Of a stretch of DNA of 31,232 nucleotides, positions 10,102 to 19,478 are shown in pieces. Numbering within the stretch: position 1 is the stretch's first letter; each line of letters opens with the position of its first letter. Source of the DNA: Coemansia sp. RSA 922 (Eukaryota > Kickxellomycota > Kickxellomycetes > Kickxellales > Kickxellaceae); contig JANBQS010000124.1 of the NCBI GenBank assembly GCA_027577415.1, positions 1 to 31,232 of the forward strand, in the 5' to 3' direction. The position numbers and the translations under genes were made by a program. The notes under the pieces are model-generated. The model searched no databases, was not told the origin of the DNA, and saw nothing but the letters and a program-made list of their open reading frames with translations.

Positions 10102-11502
10102 ATGCATATTTACTCGTGGTATCACAATTCGCGCTATGACAATGGACGAGTTGGCATATTAGACCCTTCGCTACGCAGTGTGTTTAGTCGCCACGCACTC
10201 TATCATTTGCGCATACTAGTGCTATACAGCATACTACTTTGCAGTGGCCTGAGCATATTCTATGCCTGCTATTACCGATTATCGCATTTTGTCCATAACG
10301 TCCAATTACAAGTAATCGATTTAGACCACGGTCCAGTCGGACGACAAATCACACAGTTAGTTTTACGTACTAACAAACAGCCATCGTTGATTCCGACAAC
10401 AAAAACGCCGCCACAATGGGTAGAAGCGAATATGAGCTCGCTGTATGAGGCTAGCGAGTTTGTGCGTAAACACGGATGGGGCGCAATTGTCATAGCGCCT
10501 AGACTCAGCAACCAAATATCCAATAATATCGACTCACGATCGGCGCTCACTGTATTAGTATCGTCGGGGCGTAATTTTCTCGTATCAGGTAAATTTATTC
10601 AGCCCACGCTAGACGCCACAGCTCGACAAGTCGTACAGGCCTTTGCCGCTCAGCATATAATGGCAATTCGGTCCGGACAACAAGCACTCGGTAATGCACT
10701 AACGGTTGTTACTCCGATCGGATACACGACAAGGGATGTTGCGCCGTTTTCATTGGGTATTGCGCCGGTCGCTCCGATATTTACACTATTCGCTACTATT
10801 GCATGTACATTGGCAGCGCAGATACTAGCCAAAACGTCAGCACAAGATCTACATAGACGCGTACGCCACATACACCTAACTTTTCTATTTCACGGGCTGA
10901 TGCTTTTATGGAGTACAATTTTAGCACTCTACAGCACACTGGCGTTTTTGGCATTTCGCGGACCCAAACACGATAGCAATGGTATTCTAGTGGCATTGCC
11001 TTTGACAGCGAAAAGGTTCTTTTCATTATTTGCTACATTGAACGCAACGCTAATGGCTAGCTCGCAGTGGCTGTTCTTGGGTAATACTTTGTTGCCGCCA
11101 GATCTCGTACCAATAGTGTTTCTGTCGTTGATCTCCACTAGTAATGCCTCCAGTGTCGTGGCTATTGACTTGGCGCCTCACGCGTTACGCTGGCTCGTAG
11201 TCATTCCATCGCATTGTCACGCTTCATTACTTCGATATATAGTCAGTGGCGCACATCCTAAATTGGCGCGAGATATCAGTATTCTGTTGGGCGAAATAGT
11301 CGTCATGACGGCGATTAATACTATTGCCATTGCTGTACGACAGTACTGGCTGGACGCGAGGATTGCAGATACTAGCGGCTGGTTCCGTTCGAGTATATTC
11401 TTCAAAGCCAACAAGCCAATCCAAGAAGAACAGGAGGAGGAGGAGGAAATGGAGGATGATAGTATAGAATTGAATTTACGCTACACATTATATGGTATTT
11501 AA
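10102..11502 (+). CDS. DUF3533/SNG1-like multi-pass membrane protein
   Basis: The 466-aa protein has the layout of the DUF3533 family, which includes the yeast nitrosoguanidine-resistance protein Sng1 and is related to ABC-2-type permeases. One transmembrane helix (about 36-57) is followed by a long soluble region (about 60-215). That region carries the typical VQLQVIDLDHGPVGRQIT start, similar to the family's 'V.VVD.D.GP.G' block. About five more helices follow (roughly 222-243, 258-285, 305-328, 335-357 and 395-412). The C-terminus is strongly acidic (EEQEEEEEMEDD). Yeast Sng1 is linked to drug resistance and plasma-membrane lipid asymmetry; a similar role here is inference. Its TAA overlaps the stop of NOP14 on the other strand. 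Confidence 0.72.
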   Translation: MHIYSWYHNSRYDNGRVGILDPSLRSVFSRHALYHLRILVLYSILLCSGLSIFYACYYRLSHFVHNVQLQVIDLDHGPVGRQITQLVLRTNKQPSLIPTTKTPPQWVEANMSSLYEASEFVRKHGWGAIVIAPRLSNQISNNIDSRSALTVLVSSGRNFLVSGKFIQPTLDATARQVVQAFAAQHIMAIRSGQQALGNALTVVTPIGYTTRDVAPFSLGIAPVAPIFTLFATIACTLAAQILAKTSAQDLHRRVRHIHLTFLFHGLMLLWSTILALYSTLAFLAFRGPKHDSNGILVALPLTAKRFFSLFATLNATLMASSQWLFLGNTLLPPDLVPIVFLSLISTSNASSVVAIDLAPHALRWLVVIPSHCHASLLRYIVSGAHPKLARDISILLGEIVVMTAINTIAIAVRQYWLDARIADTSGWFRSSIFFKANKPIQEEQEEEEEMEDDSIELNLRYTLYGI

Positions 11503-14396
11503 ATCTTGGCTTTGCGTTCCTTGATACGAGCTTTATCCATCTTTTTCATATCGCTCTGGTCAGCCTCCAAGACACTCCAAGCCTTCTTCATCTTATCCGC
11601 GTACGACTTGTCCTTTTCGCGCTGCTCCTTGAGTCTCTCCCCAGCGACAAACTGAGCATCGCGACGCAGCTCACGCACTGCACCACGACGCTCCTTGTTA
11701 ACCTGGCGACGCAATTTCGTAATCTCATTGCGACTACGATCAGGATCATAGTGCACATCCAAGTTGTATCCAGACTCGAATTTAGGCGCAAACGAGCCAA
11801 TAGCCAGAGGCTTGTGATACTGCAGCTTGAGCGGCACGCGAGCCGAACGGGCTTGCTCCAGCTGCTCGTCCAAGTAAGAGCGAGTAGTCGCCAGAAGGTC
11901 GACGACTTCGGCAGGCGCGTGCTGCAGTCTGAATTTAGGCAGCCGCTCAGAGATCTTGGTCAGTAGCTTTTGCAGCGGCTCAAAGCACTCGATAAAGGCG
12001 GGTAGCTGGAAATAGCTGTCGATGAACCGACAGCTCAGCTGCAAGCACGCGCGCAAAATCCCATATTTGACATCAGCAGTCACCATCACCGAAGACGACG
12101 ACGCAGCAGCAGCAGGACGCGCGCCAGACTCGTCCGCAGTGGCTGACGACGATGATAGCAGCCAAGCCCAGCGCATGGGCAGGGCCTTCTTTGACTTGCA
12201 TTTTTCAGCCACGCCGATTTGCAACAGACGGTATGCCTCGCGCTGCCTACGAGAAAGCGGGTATTGGCCATCCCAGTCAGCGGGGTCGGCAGCATGGCAG
12301 ACGGTGGCAGCCAAAGTAGCAAACAAAAAGTTGAGCGCCTCAGGAACCAGCCGCCTGGACAGCCGCTGAGTCTCGTGCACGATGCCGACTAATACGAGTC
12401 CGCAAGAGATGTCGCGCAGAGTAGCAAACGTGTGCTGGCTAAGGTACTGGCAGATCAGGATCAGCATTGGTGTGATCACTGTGTGGAAGCGATCAGACGA
12501 CGAGAATACCGAGGCGAATAGCCGCATTAGCGCGACATCCGATGCTCGAATGCCAGACTCGCCTTCGGTTTTGAGCGTCTGCTGCACGCGTCGGTGGCAG
12601 TCGATTATGGCCTGGCGACAGTGCTCGCCGAATCTCTCAGCATCAACCGACGCCAGCTCGCCAATGTGCTTGACTATGCCGTCGATGATCGGAGCTGGTA
12701 CAGGCGGGTCCTGCTCAGTGAGTACGGCCAGGTGCTCGGTGAGTACTAGACACAGGTCGCTTAGCTTCTCTTTGTTCTGGGGCGAGAGTCGGATGTGGTA
12801 CAACGTACGCAGGCGCGCAATGACTGTCAACTGCTGCTCTAGAGAGTAGTCGCCGACAAGCTCTATCCACGCGTCGTAGTCGGCAGGCGCAGCAAATGTA
12901 AATGGCAACTCTTCAGTCTGCCCAGTCGATGGAGCGCGCTGTGCCATGGCCACAGCAGCCTTGCGCGAAGAAGATTTGACAGCAGGCGCACGCTCCTTCT
13001 TTTCCTCCTCATCATCGCTAGAATCGCCAAGCACCGACTCGCCCTGGTCAGAATCGACCTCCGAGTCGTCGTCCTCTTCATCAGATCCAGAGCCAGAGCC
13101 AGATCCAGAGCCAGATCCAGAGCCAGATTCGTCCTCCTCGTCCGAACCAGACTCTTCTTCGTTGTCAGACTCTTCGCCAGTCAGTCCCAGACCCAGGTTT
13201 CCAGTCGCCTCGGCATTCTCCATCTCAGCATCGTCACCACCAGCCGCAAAGTCGTCGCCCAAGTCATCGGCAACCGGCTTGCGCTTCGCCTTGGTCTTGT
13301 ACCCTTTCTTGCCAGAGTCGTCGTTGTCGCTATCGGAATCAAGCTCAGAGTCCGAGGGCAGTCCCTCCATACGACGCTGCCGATGCCGCTCAGCACGCTC
13401 CAATCGGTCCTTTTCCTCACGCGCTGCCTCAATCTCGGTCTTTAAGCGGTCCTGAGGCCGAGCACGCTGCTCATACGCCAGCTCTCGAACATACGAGTCG
13501 TACGAGGCGCCGCCATCGTCATTGGGCTTGACAGAGTTGTCATTATCTCCAGCGGCTGCGCTCATCATCGGCTTGGAATTGTCGTCGTCAAAGAGCATAG
13601 CGCGCACACTCTCAAAATCGTCGTCGAGTTCGCGTCGGATATCCTCGTCTTGTTCCTTGATAAGCTGCCTTTCCTGCTTGTGCATCTTGCTCTTGGCGAT
13701 AATCTCTTGCATGACCTCAGCCTTGGTCTTTTTACGAGCCGGTCCATCGCCCTCACCGCCAGCGGTCTCGAACCCGCCGAAATGAGCCGTTGACACATCA
13801 GCGCCACCAAGCGCTCCTGTACCATCCTCGTCGTCGTCGTCGCCAAGATCGTTAAACTCGTCCATCTCGCTAATAGACTGACCATAATGCGTCAACGACG
13901 TAATCTCGCCCTCAACATCGCCATTATCATCCTCGAGGTTATACATGGCGGCTGACGAGCGCTTTTGACGTTCAGCAGTGAAACGCTTAAGCATTTTTTC
14001 CTCGGGATCCATTGTAGGATCATTTTCACCAATACGACGATCAACGACTCCGCCAGTACGATGCTTGTTTTTACGTTCTTCGCCTATAGTCGATTTACGC
14101 TTCTCGACAGCCCGTTGACGAGCAACAGCGACATTGACTACTTCGTCTTTGCGCTTGAGTCCCAAGACATCGAGCTTTTTGCGGTTCACTTGCATCTCAA
14201 AGGGATTGAGCGCCTTTTGTATCGCACGTAGCTTTTGACGCCGCTCTATCGTCTTTGAACTACCTGCTTTCGCCACTCCACGCTTCTTGTCCTTTTTCGT
14301 AACATGTGCCGAGGGTCCTGTCAGTCCAGCTGTAGATAACGCGGAACGCAGCTTCTTGAGCGCTGACTGCTTGGCCCCCTTTCCACTAGAGCCCAT
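11499..14396 (-). CDS. NOP14: Nucleolar protein 14, SSU processome component
   Basis: The 965-aa product is Nop14, a nucleolar factor needed for 18S rRNA maturation and 40S subunit assembly in the SSU processome. The basic N-terminus (GAKQSALKKLRSAL...) leads into the conserved block NPFEMQVNRKKLDVLGLKRK (about residues 65-84). The middle carries long acidic stretches, including an SGSGSGSGSGSGSD tract encoded by a simple repeat. The C-terminal half is a helical domain, followed by the conserved LKLQYHKPLAIGSFAPKFES and the basic, coiled-coil tail ending in KARIKERKAKI. The length is near the usual 810-900 aa, extended by the acidic insertions. No intron is needed. The gene is convergent with the DUF3533 gene, whose stop overlaps its own, and lies in the same direction as the glucosidase II beta gene upstream. 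Confidence 0.93.
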   Translation of the reverse strand: MGSSGKGAKQSALKKLRSALSTAGLTGPSAHVTKKDKKRGVAKAGSSKTIERRQKLRAIQKALNPFEMQVNRKKLDVLGLKRKDEVVNVAVARQRAVEKRKSTIGEERKNKHRTGGVVDRRIGENDPTMDPEEKMLKRFTAERQKRSSAAMYNLEDDNGDVEGEITSLTHYGQSISEMDEFNDLGDDDDEDGTGALGGADVSTAHFGGFETAGGEGDGPARKKTKAEVMQEIIAKSKMHKQERQLIKEQDEDIRRELDDDFESVRAMLFDDDNSKPMMSAAAGDNDNSVKPNDDGGASYDSYVRELAYEQRARPQDRLKTEIEAAREEKDRLERAERHRQRRMEGLPSDSELDSDSDNDDSGKKGYKTKAKRKPVADDLGDDFAAGGDDAEMENAEATGNLGLGLTGEESDNEEESGSDEEDESGSGSGSGSGSGSGSDEEDDDSEVDSDQGESVLGDSSDDEEEKKERAPAVKSSSRKAAVAMAQRAPSTGQTEELPFTFAAPADYDAWIELVGDYSLEQQLTVIARLRTLYHIRLSPQNKEKLSDLCLVLTEHLAVLTEQDPPVPAPIIDGIVKHIGELASVDAERFGEHCRQAIIDCHRRVQQTLKTEGESGIRASDVALMRLFASVFSSSDRFHTVITPMLILICQYLSQHTFATLRDISCGLVLVGIVHETQRLSRRLVPEALNFLFATLAATVCHAADPADWDGQYPLSRRQREAYRLLQIGVAEKCKSKKALPMRWAWLLSSSSATADESGARPAAAASSSSVMVTADVKYGILRACLQLSCRFIDSYFQLPAFIECFEPLQKLLTKISERLPKFRLQHAPAEVVDLLATTRSYLDEQLEQARSARVPLKLQYHKPLAIGSFAPKFESGYNLDVHYDPDRSRNEITKLRRQVNKERRGAVRELRRDAQFVAGERLKEQREKDKSYADKMKKAWSVLEADQSDMKKMDKARIKERKAKI
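13082..13129. repeat. Simple repeat (gagccaga/tcca) inside NOP14
   Basis: Alternating agatccagagccagagcc units about 6 bp long encode the Gly-Ser tract of NOP14 on the minus strand. The repeat stays in frame, so length changes would only lengthen or shorten a disordered linker. Confidence 0.8.
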
Positions 14397-14843
14397 GGTT
14401 TATAAAAAAAAAAAGTAATATATATGAAGAATGCGTTGGAATTTCAAGGAAGGAAAAAAAGTATACACAAGAGCTAGAAAGAAATCTCTACCTTTGCAAA
14501 GAAAATTTAAAAATCTTTTAATTTTCAATCAACTGATTTGATCAACTATCGATCAACATATGTGGCTCTATTGTTCTGTCGAAAAGCAACCGCTGCAAGC
14601 TCGAGGCGTGTGGCTTTAACTCGGGCGAGTTGATTACAAGCTCCATATGCGCCATATACTCCATGAAATCGGTATTTGATAGGGCTGCGTAAGAAAAGAT
14701 TGGACACATTAGCGTTAACCTTATCATGCACCTTACAGCCTCTCAAAGAAGACAAGAAAAAAATTGAAAGTAGGAAGAGAGAAAGAGAATGTGAGCATAT
14801 ATTTTTTTGTTTAGTATTGCAGCAAAATGTCAATAATAATTGG
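14397..14843. promoter_or_regulatory. NOP14 promoter / glucosidase II beta 3' region
   Basis: This 447-bp gap separates two minus-strand genes. It should hold the NOP14 promoter (right of 14396) and the 3' end of the upstream gene. About 130 bp upstream of the NOP14 start there are three copies of ATCAAC within 30 bp (near 14527-14556), a possible clustered binding site. No convincing gene is present. Confidence 0.4.
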
Positions 14844-16643
14844 CTATAGTTCATCGTGCTCAGGTCGATGCTCAGTAATAATACTCTTAGGAGGAGGAAC
14901 ATCATCGGCTACAGAGTCACAGGCAAAGGGGCCAGTCATCTTTGCGATATACTCGCACTTTTCAGGCTCCGTAATAGAAAGAATAGAGATGGTATCCGAG
15001 CACACAAACGACGCCCTCAAAGAACGCTCAGGTCCATTCCAGCATTTGGCACCATTCTCGTACTTGTGCGCCCCGCCGTCAACAAAGCCAGCGAAAGAAC
15101 CCAAGTCCTGACGCGAGTTGTCCTTATTGCTGATCTGAGCAGCGCGATCCAACAGACAGACCTCGTAGGTATATTCACCAGTATCCAACGAGATGCACTC
15201 ACCTTTGACCGACAGATAGACGTCGTCAGGGCCCAGGTCGGTATCATGGAGAAGCTTTTTGAGATCCGATACTTCGCTCGTCAGCGTAGTCTTCGCATTG
15301 TGCGCAGTCCAGTAGGCAGACCGCGCATCGTCGAGCTCTTGGTTAGCGCCAGCGCTGTCAGACACGGGCAACATCTCAGTCATAAACTGCGGAGGCGCAA
15401 TTGCAGGAGCAGTTGGAGGAAGAATCGGAGGCGCAACATGAGACACTAGTAGCGCGTCAAAGGCAGCAGTCGCATCAGCAACCCTCTGACGTACTCCATC
15501 GATACCAATCTCCTGGGACTGAGCGGCAATAGCGGCCAGATCCTTCTCACGCACACTCTCATAGTCAGCAAAGCCGACGACAGCAGCCTTGACTTCCAAG
15601 TCATGGTAGTTCTTGTTGTATCCGTCCCGCAGCTTTGCCAAGATGGCAGCAAGCGTCTCAATGTCGTCGGCGAGAGTGTCCCGCTCGCTGGCAAAGATGT
15701 CAATGGCCGTACGGCACTTTTCGAAGTCTTGGTCATCCTGCTCCGCGTTGTCCTTATCCATCAGCGCCTCACGCTCAGCACGGGCCTTCGATCCCTCCGC
15801 TGCGTTCTCAAGGGCCGCCGACTCGATATACGGGTACGCCTCAGTAAACAAGGCATAGTCGGCTATCATCTGGGATACCGCCTCATCGTTGTACTCGGGG
15901 TTATGTCCATTGCGGACTGAGCGCAAAAGAAGGACAAGCGAATCGCGGTGGGCTCTCAAGCGATGCAGCTCGCTCGACAGGAAGCGACGATAGGCGACCA
16001 AGTCAGGCAGATGCTGGTCGCGGAGCGCTGACTGCCTGCCCTCTCTCGCCCTAGCCTTTTCGTTGTCGCGCTCCTCCAGCTCATTCTTAAGAGTCTCTGC
16101 CCGATTAAAGACCTCAATGGCATCAGCCAAAAGGTTTTCTTTCCGGGCCAACTCATCGCGCTTAGTTTTGCGCAGCCCACGCGCCTGCCGAATCAGCTCC
16201 ATTTTGCGCCTACTACCCGCGCCCTCGACCAAAGCACGACGTTCAGCCTCTTCCCGAGATTTCTGGCCCAGCTCCGCACATACATCAGGACAATTTGCCA
16301 GCGAGTCGTATTCGTCCGAGCCGTCGCAGCACTCAATGTCGCATACTCCGTTGTTGACTTTTGAAGAGCTGATTCGAGAAGGAATGTGTCCATGGTTGGC
16401 ACAGTAGAACGAGCCGTTGTTGCATGCTGAGGTACCGGGTTCGTCTGAGCCATCGGGACAATCGCAGTAGTCGTCATTGACTCGCGAAAAGGGAATTTCT
16501 AAACTGCCATCTAGGCATACGAAATTACCAGCTGCGTTGGGCACGTATTTCGACGCTAATAGTGGGTCGAGTCCTCGAATTGCAGCGCTCTTGGCAAGCG
16601 CAGAGCTCAACAGTAGGGCGAGCACAGAACACCGAGCCAGCAT
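14844..16643 (-). CDS. GTB1: Glucosidase II beta subunit (PRKCSH-like), ER lumen
   Basis: The chosen ATG at 16641-16643 gives a 599-aa protein that starts with a clean signal peptide (MLARCSVLALLLSSALAKS). A longer frame reaches 16856 but would bury that signal. Two Cys-rich LDL-receptor-A-like modules follow: about 40-74, with NDDYCDCPDGSDEPGTSAC, and about 78-121, with CDIECCDGSDEYDSLANC. A long charged coiled coil comes next, and then a C-terminal MRH (mannose-6-phosphate receptor homology) lectin domain with paired cysteines. The protein ends in HDEL, the ER retrieval signal. It is the non-catalytic partner that holds glucosidase II in the ER and helps trim glucose from N-glycans. The catalytic alpha subunit is not in this window. 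OST1 at 26939 acts earlier in the same pathway. Confidence 0.93.
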   Translation of the reverse strand: MLARCSVLALLLSSALAKSAAIRGLDPLLASKYVPNAAGNFVCLDGSLEIPFSRVNDDYCDCPDGSDEPGTSACNNGSFYCANHGHIPSRISSSKVNNGVCDIECCDGSDEYDSLANCPDVCAELGQKSREEAERRALVEGAGSRRKMELIRQARGLRKTKRDELARKENLLADAIEVFNRAETLKNELEERDNEKARAREGRQSALRDQHLPDLVAYRRFLSSELHRLRAHRDSLVLLLRSVRNGHNPEYNDEAVSQMIADYALFTEAYPYIESAALENAAEGSKARAEREALMDKDNAEQDDQDFEKCRTAIDIFASERDTLADDIETLAAILAKLRDGYNKNYHDLEVKAAVVGFADYESVREKDLAAIAAQSQEIGIDGVRQRVADATAAFDALLVSHVAPPILPPTAPAIAPPQFMTEMLPVSDSAGANQELDDARSAYWTAHNAKTTLTSEVSDLKKLLHDTDLGPDDVYLSVKGECISLDTGEYTYEVCLLDRAAQISNKDNSRQDLGSFAGFVDGGAHKYENGAKCWNGPERSLRASFVCSDTISILSITEPEKCEYIAKMTGPFACDSVADDVPPPKSIITEHRPEHDEL

Positions 16644-17213
16644 TTCTAAATAAATATAATAATAATTAATTGAAAGATGGGTTTTGAGATAAATAATAGA
16701 TAATACTATTTTTTTTTTTTGATGACGAGGACAACAATGATATGCACGTGTATTGATCTCAATCATCTGATCACCACAACTATAAATAAACATCAATCTA
16801 TTTATGTCACATTCCAAAACGTTGGGGTTAAAAAAGTGTAGATCATGTGTACACAAAAAGGTTGATCATAGAGGAGCAAATGAAAAAAAAATAAATAAAA
16901 AGACTGTTTAGCGAATAACCAACCATAGGAGTACAGGAAAGACGGTAGTGGTCTCAGGCACACAAACAATCGTTCCAACAAAAGAGTCGCCAACTACAAT
17001 CAACTGCCAAAAAAAAAAAAGAAAACCAAATAAAAAATACGCCTCCCCAAGAAAACAAAAGCCAAGAAAGGCCATGCGGAATGACTTGCGCCCGCATGCA
17101 TCTTTTTTTGGTTTCCAAAATTCCCTCTCTCTCTTACTCCCCCACTTTCTTTTTTCTCTTTATTCCGCTTTTTATTTATAAGCCTTTATTAAATTCACAT
17201 TCTTATTTTAACG
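16644..17213. promoter_or_regulatory. Divergent promoter region, GTB1/mucin-like gene
   Basis: This 570-bp AT-rich gap separates divergent start codons. It contains a 12-T run (near 16710), a CACGTG E-box-type hexamer at about 16745, and C/T-rich runs followed by a TATAAG element (near 17176) just before the plus-strand gene. Short ORFs here look like chance. Confidence 0.5.
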
Positions 17214-18047
17214 ATGAAGACCTCAGCGCTTATGCTTGGGCTTTTATTGGCCCTTACGCCCATGACTTTGGCTCAGAGTGACAGTACGGGTGTTACGCCT
17301 ACAGCTGGCACGTCAGCCAACACTAGTCCGACTTCGGTGCCTCCAACCAGCCCCACGTCGACTAGTGTGCCTCCATCGACTACGCCTACTACTGAGCTGC
17401 CGACATCGACGACACCAACGACACCAACTTCGACGACTCCAACGACGCCCACCACTACATCGACGACGTCTCATCCTACTACGCCGCCGACATCAGATAC
17501 CGATGATGTGACTATAACATCAGTAGTGACTCGCACATCGTTCTCGACTACTCCCACGTCGACCACAACATCACCTACAACGACGCCTCCGTCGTCGAAA
17601 ACCTCGCAGACTAGCCATACTGGTAAAGACGGGTCAACAACTGATGAGCCTACACCCAGCCCAGAGTCTACGAGCGATACGAAAACAAAGGACTCTTCTG
17701 AGGGCAGTAACAGTAAGAGTTTGTCGTCCGGCGCTATTGCTGGTATAGTTATTGGCGCTCTTATATTGGCTGTCGGTGGTGTATTGGGACTGCTGTTCTG
17801 GCGTAGGCATAAACAAAAGTCTCAGTACGCTCAGAAAATCGATTACGCAGAGTTCCCCGAGTTTAACCCCTCCACCTCAAACAACGGTTTAAACAACAGA
17901 CCGCCTGTTGTTACGCATATGCCCTACTATAGCGATAAATCTAATGTCGCTGTTGGTGGTACGGGCAGTGGCCCTGTTGCTCAAGGTCCTTCTCATGGAC
18001 ACCCTGTTAGTGACCCGTCTCTACTACGTGAACTTGACGAGGCATAA
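17214..18047 (+). CDS. Mucin-like single-pass cell-surface protein (Mid2/Wsc-like layout)
   Basis: This 277-aa protein has a signal peptide (residues 1-20, MKTSALMLGLLLALTPMTLA). About 150 residues of Thr/Ser/Pro-rich sequence follow, with loose TTPTTPTSTTPTT repeats that would be heavily O-mannosylated. One transmembrane helix spans about 174-196 (AIAGIVIGALILAVGGVLGLLFW). A basic stop-transfer (RRHKQK) and an ~80-aa cytoplasmic tail complete it. This is the layout of fungal wall-stress sensors such as Mid2 and Wsc, but no WSC cysteine domain is present and the tail does not identify a family. A stiff rod-like surface sensor or adhesin is the best inference. The 5' leader is pyrimidine-rich and the start is unambiguous because of the signal peptide. 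Confidence 0.8.
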   Translation: MKTSALMLGLLLALTPMTLAQSDSTGVTPTAGTSANTSPTSVPPTSPTSTSVPPSTTPTTELPTSTTPTTPTSTTPTTPTTTSTTSHPTTPPTSDTDDVTITSVVTRTSFSTTPTSTTTSPTTTPPSSKTSQTSHTGKDGSTTDEPTPSPESTSDTKTKDSSEGSNSKSLSSGAIAGIVIGALILAVGGVLGLLFWRRHKQKSQYAQKIDYAEFPEFNPSTSNNGLNNRPPVVTHMPYYSDKSNVAVGGTGSGPVAQGPSHGHPVSDPSLLRELDEA

Positions 18048-18221
18048 CTTTTTTCCTATTTGTTTTGCACTTTTTTATATTACGCATACCCTTCCCTTTA
18101 TCCTCTTTTTTTTTTCTCCCCGCATTGTTTAACTTGTTATAACCTTTATATTTGAGAATAGAAATGAACTTTTCAAAATACAATACATATAGGAGACGAT
18201 AGTGTACTATAAGGTTATAGT

Positions 18222-18640
18222 CTAATTGTCCTTTGTTTCTAAATAGCATGAGGATTTGGCATCATACCAGAAAACAGGACCCTGATTTTTTTCGTATGAG
18301 GGATAAACTATCGACGGACTACCTTTCAAACTATTATGTGCCGTTTCTACAATACCCTCAAACTCGCTGTCGCCTAAAAGGTACTCGGTATTATAATTAT
18401 GGAGAATTACTACTGGCGCAGTGCCTAAGTGAAAGATAACATCATCAGGGCGTATATTAATACGCAAAAACTTTATTTTCACTTGTTGAGCAAGACCAGT
18501 TGCAACTAATTTCTGTTCAGCCAAGATACCACTATTTTCATGAGGACATATCAATATAAAATCATTTTCAGTTGCACGGTATAATCTTGGTGTGTGTATG
18601 CATTCACTACTCGCTTGATATATTCCGCTTCAGTTGGCAT
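18222..18640 (-). CDS. Unrecognised small protein, frameshifted or one-intron gene
   Basis: The C-terminal 110 codons are open from 18554 down to 18222 (LICPHENSGILAEQKLVATG onward) and stay open upstream to about 18632. That upstream part reads RLYRATENDFILICPHENSG, so it looks coding, but it has no ATG. A likely start is the ATG at 18638-18640 (MPTEAEYIKR), preceded by a pyrimidine-rich promoter, in a different frame. Two explanations fit. One is a frameshift at the TATATA run near 18617-18623, where loss of two bases would join the frames. The other is an intron of about 65-98 nt ending at the CAG just before KLVATG. No family was recognised and no signal peptide or transmembrane helix is seen. 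Confidence 0.45.
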
Positions 18641-19478
18641 GGTTATTGAACAGAATAAGAAAGAATAATGAGATTTGGTGACAAAGTGAAGAAATAAAGT
18701 ATAGAGAGAGAGACAAAAAAAATAGTTTGGTGAGAGAGGAGGTGAGAATAGCTTGCTTTTTATATGTAAGCGAAACACCATCTCCCCCTCTTACATTCCC
18801 TCCCTCCTGTAGTGCTTCTCGGCGGCTAGCTTTGAAAAAAAATACAACGGGTGGGAGAGAGACTTGCACAGTGACAAGCCTTTTACCATTGAAAAGAACC
18901 CCTTTGAGTATCTATTTTTGTCCAAAGGTAGCAAAGAAAAACACCCTTGATGGAAAAAAACAGCATAAGAAGGGTACTCGTTAGCCAAATAGAGCTCTGT
19001 CATACATGCTCCTCACTGTCAGCTATAAGCTTTAACGTCTGTAGTTTGTCAATTTCCTTTTTGACACCCCACCCCACACCCCCCAAGTTCTAGACATCAA
19101 TCAATGCCAGCACCCGTGGTTGTAGACAACCTCAACCCACTAGGCAAACGAGGTAGTGCTTACAATCCTATTCCTCAATGGGCCATTGCAGTTGATGATT
19201 AGTATTTGGTGGATCACAAGCCGATGAGAGCATGAAATATTTATTGCCTCCTTGGCTTCTTCTTTGCCCATTTCCCCCTTATTTGCCTTCTTTGTCCAGC
19301 CTTGGACAAAGTATTCCAACTGCGGGCTAAAAGAAAAGGAAAGCTTGCAGTAAAAGCGATTCTGGCTTTCCCGGTATTCCTTTCTCTTCTTCTGCTCCAT
19401 TTGCAACCATTTTTATTTTTTTTTCTTCACAAAGCTATCCAAATTTTAGAACATTTCCATTAGCCTTTTTTAGCCACT
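18641..19478. other. Intergenic region upstream of the F-box array
   Basis: No gene is supported across 838 bp. The left part is the pyrimidine-rich promoter of the small minus-strand gene. A perfect 9-bp inverted repeat with a 4-nt loop (CTTTGTCCA / TGGACAAAG) lies at 19290-19311. The last ~150 bp, 19327-19478, is nearly identical to the leader upstream of the third F-box copy (23500-23658), including aagcttgcagtaaaagcgat. Confidence 0.6.

Noticed and set aside
12946..13455. 169-codon Ser/Glu/Pro-rich frame antisense to NOP14
   Set aside because: It mirrors the acidic simple-repeat linker of NOP14 and has no start context or homology.
16644..16856. In-frame N-terminal extension of glucosidase II beta
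   Set aside because: It would bury the clear signal peptide at MLARCSVLAL and lies in AT-rich promoter sequence.
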